This document shows positions 17,263 through 25,363 of a DNA stretch of 64,000 nt, piece after piece. A model generated the notes under the pieces. The model did not search any database, was not told the origin of the DNA, and was given only the letters and a program-made list of their open reading frames with translations. The stretch comes from Arthrobacter sp. V1I9. GTDB taxonomy: Bacteria; Actinomycetota; Actinomycetes; Actinomycetales; Micrococcaceae. The position numbers and the translations under genes were made by a program. Position 1 is the stretch's first letter. Each line of letters starts with the position of its first letter. The DNA is taken from contig NZ_JAUSYU010000001.1 in the NCBI RefSeq assembly GCF_030817075.1, forward strand, positions 930,001-994,000, written 5' to 3'.

Positions 17263-17808
17263 ATGCACCTGCTTCTGCGAACCCTCCTGCTGCTGTTCAC
17301 CTCTTCCCGCCGCCCGCCGCTGACAGTCTGGGACAGTTCGTCGCTGCCGCTGCGGGTGCTGCCCACGGACATCGACATCGCCATGCACGTCAATAACGGA
17401 ATGTACCTTTCCCTGCTGGACCTGGGCCGGTTCGACCTGATGGCCCGGAGCGGGGTGTGGAAGCGGATGCGCCGCCGTGGCTGGGGTCCGGTGGTCGCCG
17501 CGGAAACCATCGCTTTCCGGAAGTCCCTCCAGCTGTGGCAGCAGTACACCGTCGAAACCCGCATCATTGGCCTGGACGCCAAGGCCATCTACTTCGAGCA
17601 GCGCATGGTGGCCGACGGCGAGATCTACGCCCGCGCGCACATCGCCACCCGCCTGGTCCACCGAGGCCGGCCGGTCAGCCAGGAGGATATCCTGCGGGAG
17701 TTCGGCCAGCCACCCGCGGACCTGGTGCTTCCTGACTGGGTCCACGAGTGGCGCGCATCCAGCGCCCTTCCCGGCAGCCGGAAGCCAGCGCCGCACGTCT
17801 GGGGCTAG
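17263..17808 (+). CDS. Hot-dog-fold acyl-CoA thioesterase (THEM6-like)
   Basis: A 181-residue protein. A short hydrophobic start (LLLRTLLLLF) precedes PTDIDIAMHVNNGMYLSLLDLGRFDL, the start of a 4HBT-type hot-dog domain in which the histidine and asparagine of HVNN lie near the thioester-binding site; VVAAETIAFRKSLQLWQQYTVETRI and YFEQRMVADGEIYARA complete the sheet. It probably hydrolyses acyl-CoA at the membrane. The start is fixed by the leaderless signal. Substrate unknown. Confidence 0.85.
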   Translation: MHLLLRTLLLLFTSSRRPPLTVWDSSSLPLRVLPTDIDIAMHVNNGMYLSLLDLGRFDLMARSGVWKRMRRRGWGPVVAAETIAFRKSLQLWQQYTVETRIIGLDAKAIYFEQRMVADGEIYARAHIATRLVHRGRPVSQEDILREFGQPPADLVLPDWVHEWRASSALPGSRKPAPHVWG

Positions 17809-17955
17809 CGGCCGCGTGCCCGGGCAGCAGCAATGGTGAGGACTCCCGGAAAGAGCACCGTTGATCCCGCTGTATCTGTGGGCGGGCAGGTTATTCCCGA
17901 TGACGCGTGGAGCGAACAAACGCCTCCGGCCCGCGACATCCCGCGTCTCCACGCG

Positions 17956-17961
17956 TACCGT
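17956..17961 (+). promoter_or_regulatory. Leaderless -10 hexamer of trxA
   Basis: TACCGT, six-base spacer, ATG at 17968. Confidence 0.5.
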
Positions 17962-17967
17962 GGACAC

Positions 17968-18381
17968 ATGGCTACCGTTGATATCACTGGTGAACAGTTT
18001 GCATCGACCATCGAGGGCAACGACATTGTCCTGGTGGATTTTTGGGCAGAATGGTGTGGCCCCTGCAAGCAGTTCGGACCCACATACTCCACCGTTTCGG
18101 AGAAGCATCCTGACGTCCTCTTCACCAAGGTGGACACGGAAGCTGAGCAGCAGCTCGCCGCCGAGGCGGGCATCTCCTCCATTCCCACCCTGATGGCGTT
18201 CCGCGAAAAGGTGCTGGTGTTCTCACAGCCGGGCGCCCTGAACTCGCAGCAGCTCGAACAGGTGGTTGACGCTGTCAAGGCACTGGACATGGACGAGGTC
18301 CACGCCCACGTGGCGCGCCAGCGGGAAGAAGGCGCTGCCGCAGCGGGCCCGCAGGACGGCACGCAGATTCCCGACGCGTAA
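17968..18381 (+). CDS. trxA: Thioredoxin
   Basis: A 137-residue thioredoxin, a disulfide reductase of the cytoplasm that is kept reduced by thioredoxin reductase. DIVLVDFWAEWCGPCKQFGP contains the WCGPC redox centre, and ISSIPTLMAF the cis-proline loop. About 30 residues after the core (VHAHVARQREEGAAAAG) form a charged, Ala-rich tail not found in E. coli thioredoxin. ATG at 17968 is chosen because it opens the first strand (ATVDITGEQF) and has TACCGT six bases before. A perfect 15-bp terminator follows. Confidence 0.94.
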   Translation: MATVDITGEQFASTIEGNDIVLVDFWAEWCGPCKQFGPTYSTVSEKHPDVLFTKVDTEAEQQLAAEAGISSIPTLMAFREKVLVFSQPGALNSQQLEQVVDAVKALDMDEVHAHVARQREEGAAAAGPQDGTQIPDA

Positions 18382-18397
18382 CCATTCCTTAAACTTC

Positions 18398-18435
18398 GAA
18401 GCAGCGCCCTCCGCATGGAGGGCGCTGCTTCTTTG
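18398..18435 (+). terminator. Rho-independent terminator of trxA
   Basis: GAAGCAGCGCCCTCC pairs perfectly with 18417-18431 around GCAT and is followed by TTTG; it lies 24 bases before the convergent monooxygenase stop. Confidence 0.88.
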
Positions 18436-18458
18436 TAACCGGTATTACGGGCCGGGCG

Positions 18459-18737
18459 TCAGAGCCGTTCCAGCTTGACGGGCTCGGCCAGCAGCGCGCT
18501 CAGGGATTCGTTCAGGTCCTGCACCGCGATGCCCTTGGAGTGCTTGGCCAGGTCCTCCTCCGACGCCCACTGCTCGGTGAGGACCAGTTTCTCCTCCGTG
18601 GCTTCGGTGAGCTCATAACGGATGCAGCCGGGCTCGTTCACCACCTCATCGATGGCGATTTCGAGGGCCAGCTTCACACGGTAAAACTCGCCGTCGTTGG
18701 GGATGAACGTTGCCTGCAGGTCAATGGGTGAACTCAT
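18459..18737 (-). CDS. Antibiotic biosynthesis monooxygenase (ABM)-domain protein
   Basis: A 92-residue single-domain protein of the dimeric alpha+beta barrel fold. The succession DLQATFIPNDGEFYRVKLALEIAIDEVVNEPGCIRYEL, KLVLTEQWASEEDLAKHSKG matches quinol monooxygenase YgiN-like/ABM proteins, in which a cofactor-free or haem-dependent oxidation may occur. Start is ATG 18735-18737; a leaderless TATTGT is seven bases before. Divergent from the acyl-CoA synthetase. Function in this cell is unknown. Confidence 0.85.
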   Translation of the reverse strand: MSSPIDLQATFIPNDGEFYRVKLALEIAIDEVVNEPGCIRYELTEATEEKLVLTEQWASEEDLAKHSKGIAVQDLNESLSALLAEPVKLERL

Positions 18738-18744
18738 GGATTTC

Positions 18745-18750
18745 ACAATA
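18745..18750 (-). promoter_or_regulatory. Leaderless -10 hexamer of the ABM gene
   Basis: TATTGT, seven-base spacer, ATG on the minus strand. Confidence 0.45.
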
Positions 18751-18839
18751 CCGGCCGTTGCCCGCACCCCCGTTGCTGTTGACTGCCGCCGCGTGGACTG
18801 TTGCGCCCCCTTGTGCTTCTTTTGCCGGTAGCTGCTTGG

Positions 18840-18845
18840 TAGCGT
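18840..18845 (+). promoter_or_regulatory. Leaderless -10 hexamer of the acyl-CoA synthetase gene
   Basis: TAGCGT, six-base spacer, ATG at 18852. Confidence 0.5.
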
Positions 18846-18851
18846 GCCATC

Positions 18852-20573
18852 ATGCGTGCTTACACAGCCGGGGACACTGACGTTCCGCTTCTCGAGGAAA
18901 CCATCGGCGCGAACTTTGAGCGGGTGGTGGCCAGGTTCCCGTTCCACGATGCGCTGATCGAGGCGGCCCCGGTGCCGGGTACCGACGCGCGGCGGTGGAG
19001 CTACACCAAGATGAATGACGACGTCGACCGGCTGGCCCGTGCGCTGCTCGCCCTGGGCATCGCCAAGGGTGACCGTGTGGGGATCTGGAGCCCGAACTGC
19101 GCCGAGTGGACGCTGCTGCAGTACGCCACGGCGAAGGCCGGCGCCGTCCTCGTCAACGTCAATCCCGCCTACCGCAGCCACGAACTCGAGTTCGTGGTGA
19201 ACCAAAACAGCATGCGGATGCTGGTCACGGCCCCTTCGGACCGGAACAGCGATTACGTGGGCATGGCCCGGCGGGTGCTCGCGGAGTGCCCGGACCTGCG
19301 CGAGCTAGTGTTCCTGCCAGCGCCGGGCGGGGAAAGCCCCGGCGGGGAGGAGCCGGGCCGAGAAGGCCCCGGCGGGGAGGGGCTCGACGCCGGCGTCCCG
19401 CTTAGCGACGCGGAGCTGACGTACGCCGAGCTGCTGAGGCGGGCGGACGACGTCGGGCATTCAGGGCTGCGAACCCGCATGGCTGAACTCAGCCCGCACG
19501 ATCCCGTCAACCTGCAGTACACCTCCGGGACCACAGGCTTTCCCAAAGGCGCCACGCTGACCCACCACAACGTCCTCAACAACGGCTACTCGATAGGGGA
19601 ACTGCTCCACTACACAGAGCACGACCGGGTGGTGATTCCGGTGCCGTTCTACCACTGCTTCGGCATGGTGATCGGCAACCTCAACGCCTTGAGCCACGGG
19701 GCAGCGACGATCATCCCAAGCCGCGGCTTCAACCCGGCTGCTGCGCTGGAAGCGGTGCAGGACTTTGGCGGCACGTCCCTGTACGGCGTGCCCACCATGT
19801 TCATCGCCGAGCTCGCGCTGCCGGACTTTGCCTCCTATGACCTGTCCACCTTGCGCACAGGCGTGATGGCTGGGTCGCTCTGTCCCATCGAGGTGATGAG
19901 ACGCGTTATTTCGGACATGAACATGCGGGACGTGGCCATCTGCTACGGCATGACCGAGACGTCTCCGGTGTCCACCATGACCCGGAACGGCGACAGCCTG
20001 CAGCACCGCACGGAAACCGTGGGACGCACCATGCCGCACCTGGAAAGCAAAATTGTGGATCCGGCCTCGGGCGAGGTGCTGGACCGCGGGCAGATTGGGG
20101 AACTATGCACGCGCGGTTATGCGGTGATGGAAGGGTACTGGAACCAGCCGGACAAGACCGCGGAGGCCATTGACCCGGACGGCTGGATGCACACCGGCGA
20201 CCTGGCCCGGATGGACGAGGAAGGCTACGTGGTCATCGAAGGCCGCCTGAAGGACATGGTGATCCGGGGCGGCGAGAACATTTATCCGCGGGAGATCGAG
20301 GAGTTCCTCTACACCCACCCGTCCATCCAGGACGTGCAGGTCATCGGGGTCCCCGATTCCCGTTACGGGGAGGAGTTGATGGCCTGCATCATCCTCTCAC
20401 CCGGTGCGGAACCGCTGGACGCAGACGCCGTTGCCGAGTTCTGCCGCGGCGAGCTGGCCCATTACAAGATCCCCCGCTATGTGGACGTCCGTGCCACCTT
20501 CCCCATGACCGTCTCCGGGAAGATCCGCAAGGTGGAGATGCGGGAGGAAGCCGTGGCCAGGCTGGGGCTCTGA
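18852..20573 (+). CDS. Acyl-CoA synthetase (AMP-binding, FadD/medium-chain type)
   Basis: A 573-residue adenylate-forming ligase that activates a fatty acid with ATP and CoA. The P-loop YTSGTTGFPKGA, the CYGMTETSPVS motif, GWMHTGDLARMDEEGYV and the C-terminal lysine segment TVSGKIRKVEMRE are all complete. Residues about 155-180 contain an unusual Gly/Glu/Pro stretch (PGGESPGGEEPGREGPGGEG) encoded by a 30-bp tandem duplication; it falls in an N-terminal surface region before the P-loop. Initiation appears leaderless. It stands alone, convergent with the AlkA-like gene. Confidence 0.93.
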   Translation: MRAYTAGDTDVPLLEETIGANFERVVARFPFHDALIEAAPVPGTDARRWSYTKMNDDVDRLARALLALGIAKGDRVGIWSPNCAEWTLLQYATAKAGAVLVNVNPAYRSHELEFVVNQNSMRMLVTAPSDRNSDYVGMARRVLAECPDLRELVFLPAPGGESPGGEEPGREGPGGEGLDAGVPLSDAELTYAELLRRADDVGHSGLRTRMAELSPHDPVNLQYTSGTTGFPKGATLTHHNVLNNGYSIGELLHYTEHDRVVIPVPFYHCFGMVIGNLNALSHGAATIIPSRGFNPAAALEAVQDFGGTSLYGVPTMFIAELALPDFASYDLSTLRTGVMAGSLCPIEVMRRVISDMNMRDVAICYGMTETSPVSTMTRNGDSLQHRTETVGRTMPHLESKIVDPASGEVLDRGQIGELCTRGYAVMEGYWNQPDKTAEAIDPDGWMHTGDLARMDEEGYVVIEGRLKDMVIRGGENIYPREIEEFLYTHPSIQDVQVIGVPDSRYGEELMACIILSPGAEPLDADAVAEFCRGELAHYKIPRYVDVRATFPMTVSGKIRKVEMREEAVARLGL

Positions 20574-20582
20574 CTACGGCAA

Positions 20583-20636
20583 CGCGGGGCACTTCCGGCA
20601 GGATAAACGGGTTCTTTGGTCAAAAGTGACCCCGCC
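20583..20636. terminator. Long-loop inverted repeat between converging genes
   Basis: GCGGGGCACTT (20583-20593) pairs with AAGTGACCCCGC (20625-20636) with one bulged base around a 31-base loop. It fills the short gap between the synthetase and glycosylase genes; no T run. Confidence 0.3.
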
Positions 20637-20644
20637 TCGGCGCG

Positions 20645-21628
20645 TCAGTGCCGGCGGTGGTCCTGGATGGTCATCCGCGGGCCGAAGGTGGGTTTGCGGA
20701 AGCCGCTGCTCTGGATCATCCGGACCACGCGCTGGCGGTGCCCTTGCCACGGAGCGAGCAGGCGGAGCATGCCGGCATCGTCCGTCCGCTGTCCCGTCAG
20801 CGCAGCGCCTACGTACGCGGCGAGGTGGTAGTCGCCCACCGAGATGGAGTCCGGGCAGCCGTGGGTGCGCTGCACCACCTCCGCCGCCGTCCAGATGCCG
20901 ATGCCCGGGATGGTCTGCATTTTCGCCGCCGCCTCAAGGGCCGGCAGCGCTGCCAGCCGTTCAAGCGCGACGGCGGAGCGCAGTGCGCGCATGACCGTCG
21001 CGGAGCGCTGCGGCCCCACTCCCGCCCTGTGCCACTCCCAGCTGGGAACCTGCAGCCACCGGGCCGCCGTGGGTGCCAGCAGCAGCCCGGCAGGAGCCAG
21101 GGATCCGGCCTGGGGTGCATGGGAGCCGTAGCGGTGCAGAAGGTACCGGTAGGCCCGGCGTGCCTCGATCACTGTCACTTTTTGTTCCAGGATGATTGGC
21201 ACGAGTTGGTCGAGGATGCGCCCGCTGGACGGAAGCCGCAGGGCCAGGCTCCGCCGTCGGGCGTCCTGCACCATGCGGGGGAGCGTGGCATGGAACGCAG
21301 GCTCGTCAAAGCCCTGCCAGTCATCCTCCGCCCCCAGGAGCCGCGGGACCGATCCGATGGCCGCGGCGGAACCGGGGCCCCACGCCTGCACGTCCACGCG
21401 GGGCTCCAGCTCAGAACTGCCGGCCGGAGTCAAGCGCACGGTGGCCGGTCCCTCCCCGGTGGTGAAGGCATGCCAGATGGCGCTGCCCTGGACACTGAAG
21501 GACGGATCGCTGTTGCCGCGCAGGAGCGGGCCAAGGGTCCGAGCCAGGTCATAAGGGCCGCCCGGATACCACCGGAGCGAGGCATCCGCGGCGGCTGCCA
21601 GCCGCGCGGGTGCCTCTGCGATCGTCAT
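20645..21628 (-). CDS. HhH-GPD DNA glycosylase (AlkA-like 3-methyladenine glycosylase)
   Basis: A 327-residue base-excision enzyme. The C-terminal half has the helix-hairpin-helix TIPGIGIWTAAEVVQ followed by SISVGDYHLAAYVG, where the aspartate in VGDYHL is the catalytic residue of the HhH-GPD superfamily; LVPIILEQKVTVIEARRAYRYL is the helix expected before it. The N-terminal 120 residues are a divergent mixed domain as in AlkA. It should remove alkylated purines. Start ATG 21626-21628 has no clear ribosome-binding site. Confidence 0.88.
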   Translation of the reverse strand: MTIAEAPARLAAAADASLRWYPGGPYDLARTLGPLLRGNSDPSFSVQGSAIWHAFTTGEGPATVRLTPAGSSELEPRVDVQAWGPGSAAAIGSVPRLLGAEDDWQGFDEPAFHATLPRMVQDARRRSLALRLPSSGRILDQLVPIILEQKVTVIEARRAYRYLLHRYGSHAPQAGSLAPAGLLLAPTAARWLQVPSWEWHRAGVGPQRSATVMRALRSAVALERLAALPALEAAAKMQTIPGIGIWTAAEVVQRTHGCPDSISVGDYHLAAYVGAALTGQRTDDAGMLRLLAPWQGHRQRVVRMIQSSGFRKPTFGPRMTIQDHRRH

Positions 21629-21783
21629 GCAACCATCGTCCCACGGCGGGGTGACAAAGCACCCCGCAGGGCTGGAACGGCGGCGGTTCCACCGGGCCTT
21701 ATCCCACGGGCATCCGGGGACTAGAATCCTGCCTGGGGTGCGGAAAGGCCGTGCCCGAAGGCTCGAAAGACCAGGAGGAAACG

Positions 21784-22191
21784 ATGGGTGGAGTAGTGCA
21801 TTTCGAAATCCCCGCGGACGATCAGGAGCGGGCCAGGAGCTTCTACAAGGAGGCCCTCGGCTGGCGCATCGATCCCGTGCCGGGCATGGACTACAACATG
21901 GTGGTCACCACGCCCATGGACGAGTCCACGGGACAACCCACAGAAGCGGGTGCCATCAACGGCGGCATGATGGCCCGGGAGGCGGACCTGTCCAACCCCG
22001 TCCTCACCGTGGACGTGGAGGACATCGAGGCCACGCTGAAGACGGTGGAGTCTTTGGGCGGTGCCGTGGTGAGGCCGAAGGAAACCATCCCGGGGATGGG
22101 CTCCTTCGCATATTTCAAGGACACCGAAGGCAACGTGATGGGCCTTTGGGAAAACCTTCCCGCTGACCAGCAGGCGCAGGCCGCCGGGTAG
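21784..22191 (+). CDS. VOC-superfamily (glyoxalase/bleomycin-resistance fold) protein
   Basis: A 135-residue protein with two beta-alpha-beta-beta-beta modules: GVVHFEIPADDQERARSFYKEALGWRI at the start and NPVLTVDVEDIEATLKTVESLGGAVV to FAYFKDTEGNVMGLWE at the end. The residues H-E...E suggest metal ligands, but a non-enzymatic binding role is possible. AGGAGG six bases before the ATG at 21784 sets the start. It precedes the transsulfuration genes by 35 bases but those have their own promoter. Confidence 0.88.
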   Translation: MGGVVHFEIPADDQERARSFYKEALGWRIDPVPGMDYNMVVTTPMDESTGQPTEAGAINGGMMAREADLSNPVLTVDVEDIEATLKTVESLGGAVVRPKETIPGMGSFAYFKDTEGNVMGLWENLPADQQAQAAG

Positions 22192-22213
22192 GGGATTGCG
22201 CTGGCGAAAGCGG

Positions 22214-22219
22214 TAGCTT
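22214..22219 (+). promoter_or_regulatory. Leaderless -10 hexamer of cystathionine beta-synthase
   Basis: TAGCTT, seven-base spacer, ATG at 22227. Confidence 0.5.
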
Positions 22220-22226
22220 TGTACAC

Positions 22227-23613
22227 ATGAAGTACGCCCAGTCCGTCCTGGACCTCATCGGCAATACCCCGCTCATCAAGCTCAACCACGTGACGGAGGG
22301 CATCAAAGCCACAGTCCTGGTCAAGCTGGAGTACCTGAACCCCGGCGGATCCATCAAGGACCGCATCGCGGCCAAGATGGTTGAGGACGCGGAGCGGGAC
22401 GGCAAACTGCAGCCCGGCGGCACCATCATTGAGCCCACGTCCGGCAACACAGGTGTCGGGCTGGCACTGGTGGCCCAGCAAAAGGGCTACAAGTGCATCT
22501 TTGTGGTGCCGGACAAGGTGGGCGAGGACAAGCGGGCCGTCCTGGAAGCCTACGGTGCCGAAGTGGTGGTGACGCCCACTGCCGTCCCGCCGGACAGCCC
22601 GCAAAGCTACTACGGCGTCTCGGACCGGCTGGTCCGTGAGACGCCGGGTTCGTACAAGCCGGACCAGTTCTCCAACCCCGCAGCACCCGGCAGCCACTAC
22701 CTGACCACCGGCCCGGAGATCTGGCGGGACACCGACGGCATGGTCACCCACTGCGTCATCGGCGCGGGCACCGGCGGCACCATCACCGGCACCGGCCGCT
22801 TCCTCAAGGAAGCTTCGGCGGGCAGGCCGGCGTCCGACGGCGGGGTGGTCCGGATCATCGGCGCGGACCCTGAAGGTTCGGTCTACTCGGGCGGCACCGG
22901 ACGCCCCTACTTTGTTGAAGGCGTGGGGGAGGACATGTGGCCGGCGAACTACGACAAGTCCGTCCCGGACCAGGTCATCGCCGTCACTGACGCCGATTTC
23001 GTTCGCCATGACCCGCCGCCTCGCCCGCGAGGAGGGCCTGCTGGTGGGCGGATCCTCAGGCATGGCTGTGGTGGCCGCGCTGCAGGTGGCGCGGGACCTG
23101 CCGGAGTCCGCCGTCGTCGTCGTCATTCTTCCTGACTCAGGCCGTGGCTACCTGGCCAAAATTTTCAACGATCAGTGGATGCGGTCCTACGGCTTCCTCT
23201 CGGGCGGTGAAGAGACCTCGGTGGGCGAGGTGATCAGTTCGAAGAACGGCGAACTGCCGGACCTGGTGCACATCCACCCCAACGAGTCCGTCCGCGATGT
23301 CATCAACATCATGAACGAGTTCGGCGTCAGCCACATCCCGGTCCTGTCCCAGGAGCCGCCGGTGGTGATGGGCGAAGTGCTCGGCGCGGTGGATGAGCGC
23401 ACCCTTACGGCCAAGCTGTTCCGCGGCGAAGCCAAGCTGACAGACAAGATTTCCGAGCACATGGGCCCCAAGCTGCCTGTCATCGGTTCGCTCGAAACCA
23501 TCTCGGCGGCCCGGGAGCTGCTCTCGGACGTGGACACCGTGATGGTTACGTTCGTGGGCGCGCCAGTGGGCATCCTCACCCGGCACGACCTCCTGGCCTA
23601 CCTCAGCAACTGA
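22227..23613 (+). pseudogene. cbs: Cystathionine beta-synthase, single frameshift
   Basis: PLP enzyme that joins serine and homocysteine to cystathionine, with two C-terminal CBS domains, about 460 residues when repaired. The N-terminal part has NPGGSIKDRIA (PLP lysine), PTSGNTGVGLA and [10 protein letters not shown]; the second frame resumes at [21 protein letters not shown] and runs through [21 protein letters not shown] and [14 protein letters not shown]. Removing one T from the TTT at 22997-22999 rejoins GCC GAT TCG TTC GCC and restores the protein. metB follows 26 bases later. The lesion may be a sequence error; all catalytic residues survive. Confidence 0.93.
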
Positions 23614-23639
23614 CAGCAACACCGCCCTGAAGGAGCATC

Positions 23640-24803
23640 ATGTCCGTATCGAACAACCAGGGGTTCAACACCCGCGCCGTACACGCCGGCCAGGCTTTTG
23701 AACCCCGCACCGGTGCCGTTGTGCCGCCGCTGCACTTCAGCTCCACCTACGCGCAGGACGGCATCGGCGGGCTCCGCGACGGCTATGAATACGGCCGCGG
23801 CGGCAACCCCACCCGTGACGCGCTGCAGGAACAGCTCGCTGCGCTGGAAGGCGGCAGCCACGCCTACAGCTTCAGCTCAGGACTCGCGGCCGAGGACTCC
23901 CTCATCCGCGCCCTGACCCGGCCCGGTGACCACATTGTGCTGGGCAACGACGCCTATGGCGGCACCTACCGCCTGATCAGCCGGGTGCTCGGCGGCTGGG
24001 GGATAGGCAACACGCCCGTGGACATGGCCGACCTCGACGCCGTCACCAAAGCCGTCGCCGCCAACAAAACCCGCTTCGTCTGGGTGGAAACGCCCTCCAA
24101 CCCGCTGATGAAGATCACGGACATCGAGGCCCTTGCCGCGGTGGCGCACGACGCCGGCGCCCTCCTGGTGGTGGACAACACCTTCGCTTCGCCCTACCTG
24201 CAGACGCCGCTGGCACTCGGTGCCGACATCGTGGTGCACTCCACCACCAAGTACATCGGCGGGCACTCGGACGTGGTGGGCGGGGCCGTTGTGGTCAAGG
24301 ATGCCGAACTGGCCGAAAAGATCGGCTTTGTACAGTTCGCTGTGGGTGCCGTCTCGGGTCCGATGGATGCCTTCCTCACCACCCGCGGCCTGAAGACGCT
24401 GGGTGTGCGGATGGACCGGCACAGCCTTAACGGCCAGGCCGTAGCGGAATGGCTGCTGGAACGACCCGAGGTTGAAGCCGTCCTCTACCCGGGGCTGCCG
24501 TCCCACCCCGGCCACGAGTTGGCCAGGAAACAGATGCGGAGCTTCGGGGGCATGGTTTCGGTACAGTTCAAGGGTGGCGAAGCGGCCGCCCGGAAGGTGG
24601 CCGAATCCACCTCCGTGTTCACCCTGGCGGAGTCCCTGGGCGGCATCGAATCGCTGATGAACTACCCGTCCGAGATGACCCATGCGTCCGTCAAGGGTAC
24701 GGAACTGGCTGTTCCGGTGAACCTGCTCCGCCTGTCCTGCGGCATCGAGGACGTGGAGGACCTGGTGGCCGACCTGGACCAGGCATTCTCCTCCATCCCC
24801 TGA
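23640..24803 (+). CDS. metB: Cystathionine gamma-synthase/lyase (Cys/Met metabolism PLP enzyme)
   Basis: A 387-residue PLP enzyme of the Cys/Met metabolism family. YEYGRGGNPTRDALQ, the VDNTFASPYLQ aspartate strand and the PLP-lysine motif VHSTTKYIGGHSD are present, and the C-terminal VNLLRLSCGIEDVEDL fits MetB/MetC. GAAGGAG before ATG 23640 is a good ribosome-binding site. Next to cystathionine beta-synthase it most likely works in reverse transsulfuration as a gamma-lyase (methionine sulfur to cysteine), although sequence alone cannot separate synthase from lyase. Confidence 0.93.
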   Translation: MSVSNNQGFNTRAVHAGQAFEPRTGAVVPPLHFSSTYAQDGIGGLRDGYEYGRGGNPTRDALQEQLAALEGGSHAYSFSSGLAAEDSLIRALTRPGDHIVLGNDAYGGTYRLISRVLGGWGIGNTPVDMADLDAVTKAVAANKTRFVWVETPSNPLMKITDIEALAAVAHDAGALLVVDNTFASPYLQTPLALGADIVVHSTTKYIGGHSDVVGGAVVVKDAELAEKIGFVQFAVGAVSGPMDAFLTTRGLKTLGVRMDRHSLNGQAVAEWLLERPEVEAVLYPGLPSHPGHELARKQMRSFGGMVSVQFKGGEAAARKVAESTSVFTLAESLGGIESLMNYPSEMTHASVKGTELAVPVNLLRLSCGIEDVEDLVADLDQAFSSIP

Positions 24804-24816
24804 GGTCGTCCGGGAT

Positions 24817-24841
24817 GCTGGCTTTCTTCAAGAGAGTCAGC
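24817..24841. promoter_or_regulatory. 25-bp near-perfect palindrome, candidate HxlR operator
   Basis: Arms GCTGGCTTTCTT and AAGAGAGTCAGC match as complements at ten of twelve positions around a single central base. It ends exactly where the -10 hexamer of the HxlR gene begins, so a dimer bound here would cover the promoter. This is the best operator-like palindrome of the window. Confidence 0.65.
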
Positions 24842-24847
24842 TAGGGT
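24842..24847 (+). promoter_or_regulatory. Leaderless -10 hexamer of the HxlR gene
   Basis: TAGGGT, six-base spacer, ATG at 24854. Confidence 0.55.
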
Positions 24848-24853
24848 GCCGGT

Positions 24854-25363
24854 ATGGCACTCCGATCGGACTGGTCCCGGCGCAACTGCAGCATGGCCCG
24901 CGGCCTGGATATCCTTGGCGATCCCTGGTCCATCCTGGTGCTCCGGGAGGTGTTCTTCGGGAACGGCCGCTTCGACGCCATGAAGGCCCGGCTGGAAGTG
25001 GCCGACTCCGTGCTCACCAAGCGCCTGGCCGGCCTGGTGGAGTCCGGGCTGCTGACCAAACGGGCCTACGACGACGGCGGCCGCACCCGGAGCGAGTACG
25101 TCCTCACACCCAAGGGTGAGGACGCCCTCCCGGTGCTGAATGCGGTCACCATCTGGGCGGAGAAACACCTGCCGGCTCCCTCGGAGCAGGCGCACATGTA
25201 CGTTATCCACTCCGGCTGCGGGCAGCGAACCAGCTCGGCGGATACCTGCACCGGGTGCGGTGAACGGCTGACCGCCGCCAACACGAGCTGGCACAGCCAA
25301 ACAAGGACCAAGGCGCCCGTGGCGCTTGCCACCGCCACGCCTTCCACGGGAGCAGCAGCATGA
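24854..25363 (+). CDS. HxlR-family winged-helix regulator with Cys-rich C-terminal tail
   Basis: A 169-residue transcription factor. Residues 10-105 (CSMARGLDILGDPWSILVLREVFFGNGRFDAMKA, then DSVLTKRLAGLVESGLL) are an HxlR winged helix, including the N-terminal cysteine often used for redox or aldehyde sensing. An extra 60 residues carry HSGCGQ and CTGCGERL, four cysteines that could hold zinc. The stop overlaps the next start (ATGA), so it is co-transcribed with an MFS transporter, which it probably controls. Palindrome 24817-24841 is the likely autoregulatory site. Confidence 0.92.
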   Translation: MALRSDWSRRNCSMARGLDILGDPWSILVLREVFFGNGRFDAMKARLEVADSVLTKRLAGLVESGLLTKRAYDDGGRTRSEYVLTPKGEDALPVLNAVTIWAEKHLPAPSEQAHMYVIHSGCGQRTSSADTCTGCGERLTAANTSWHSQTRTKAPVALATATPSTGAAA

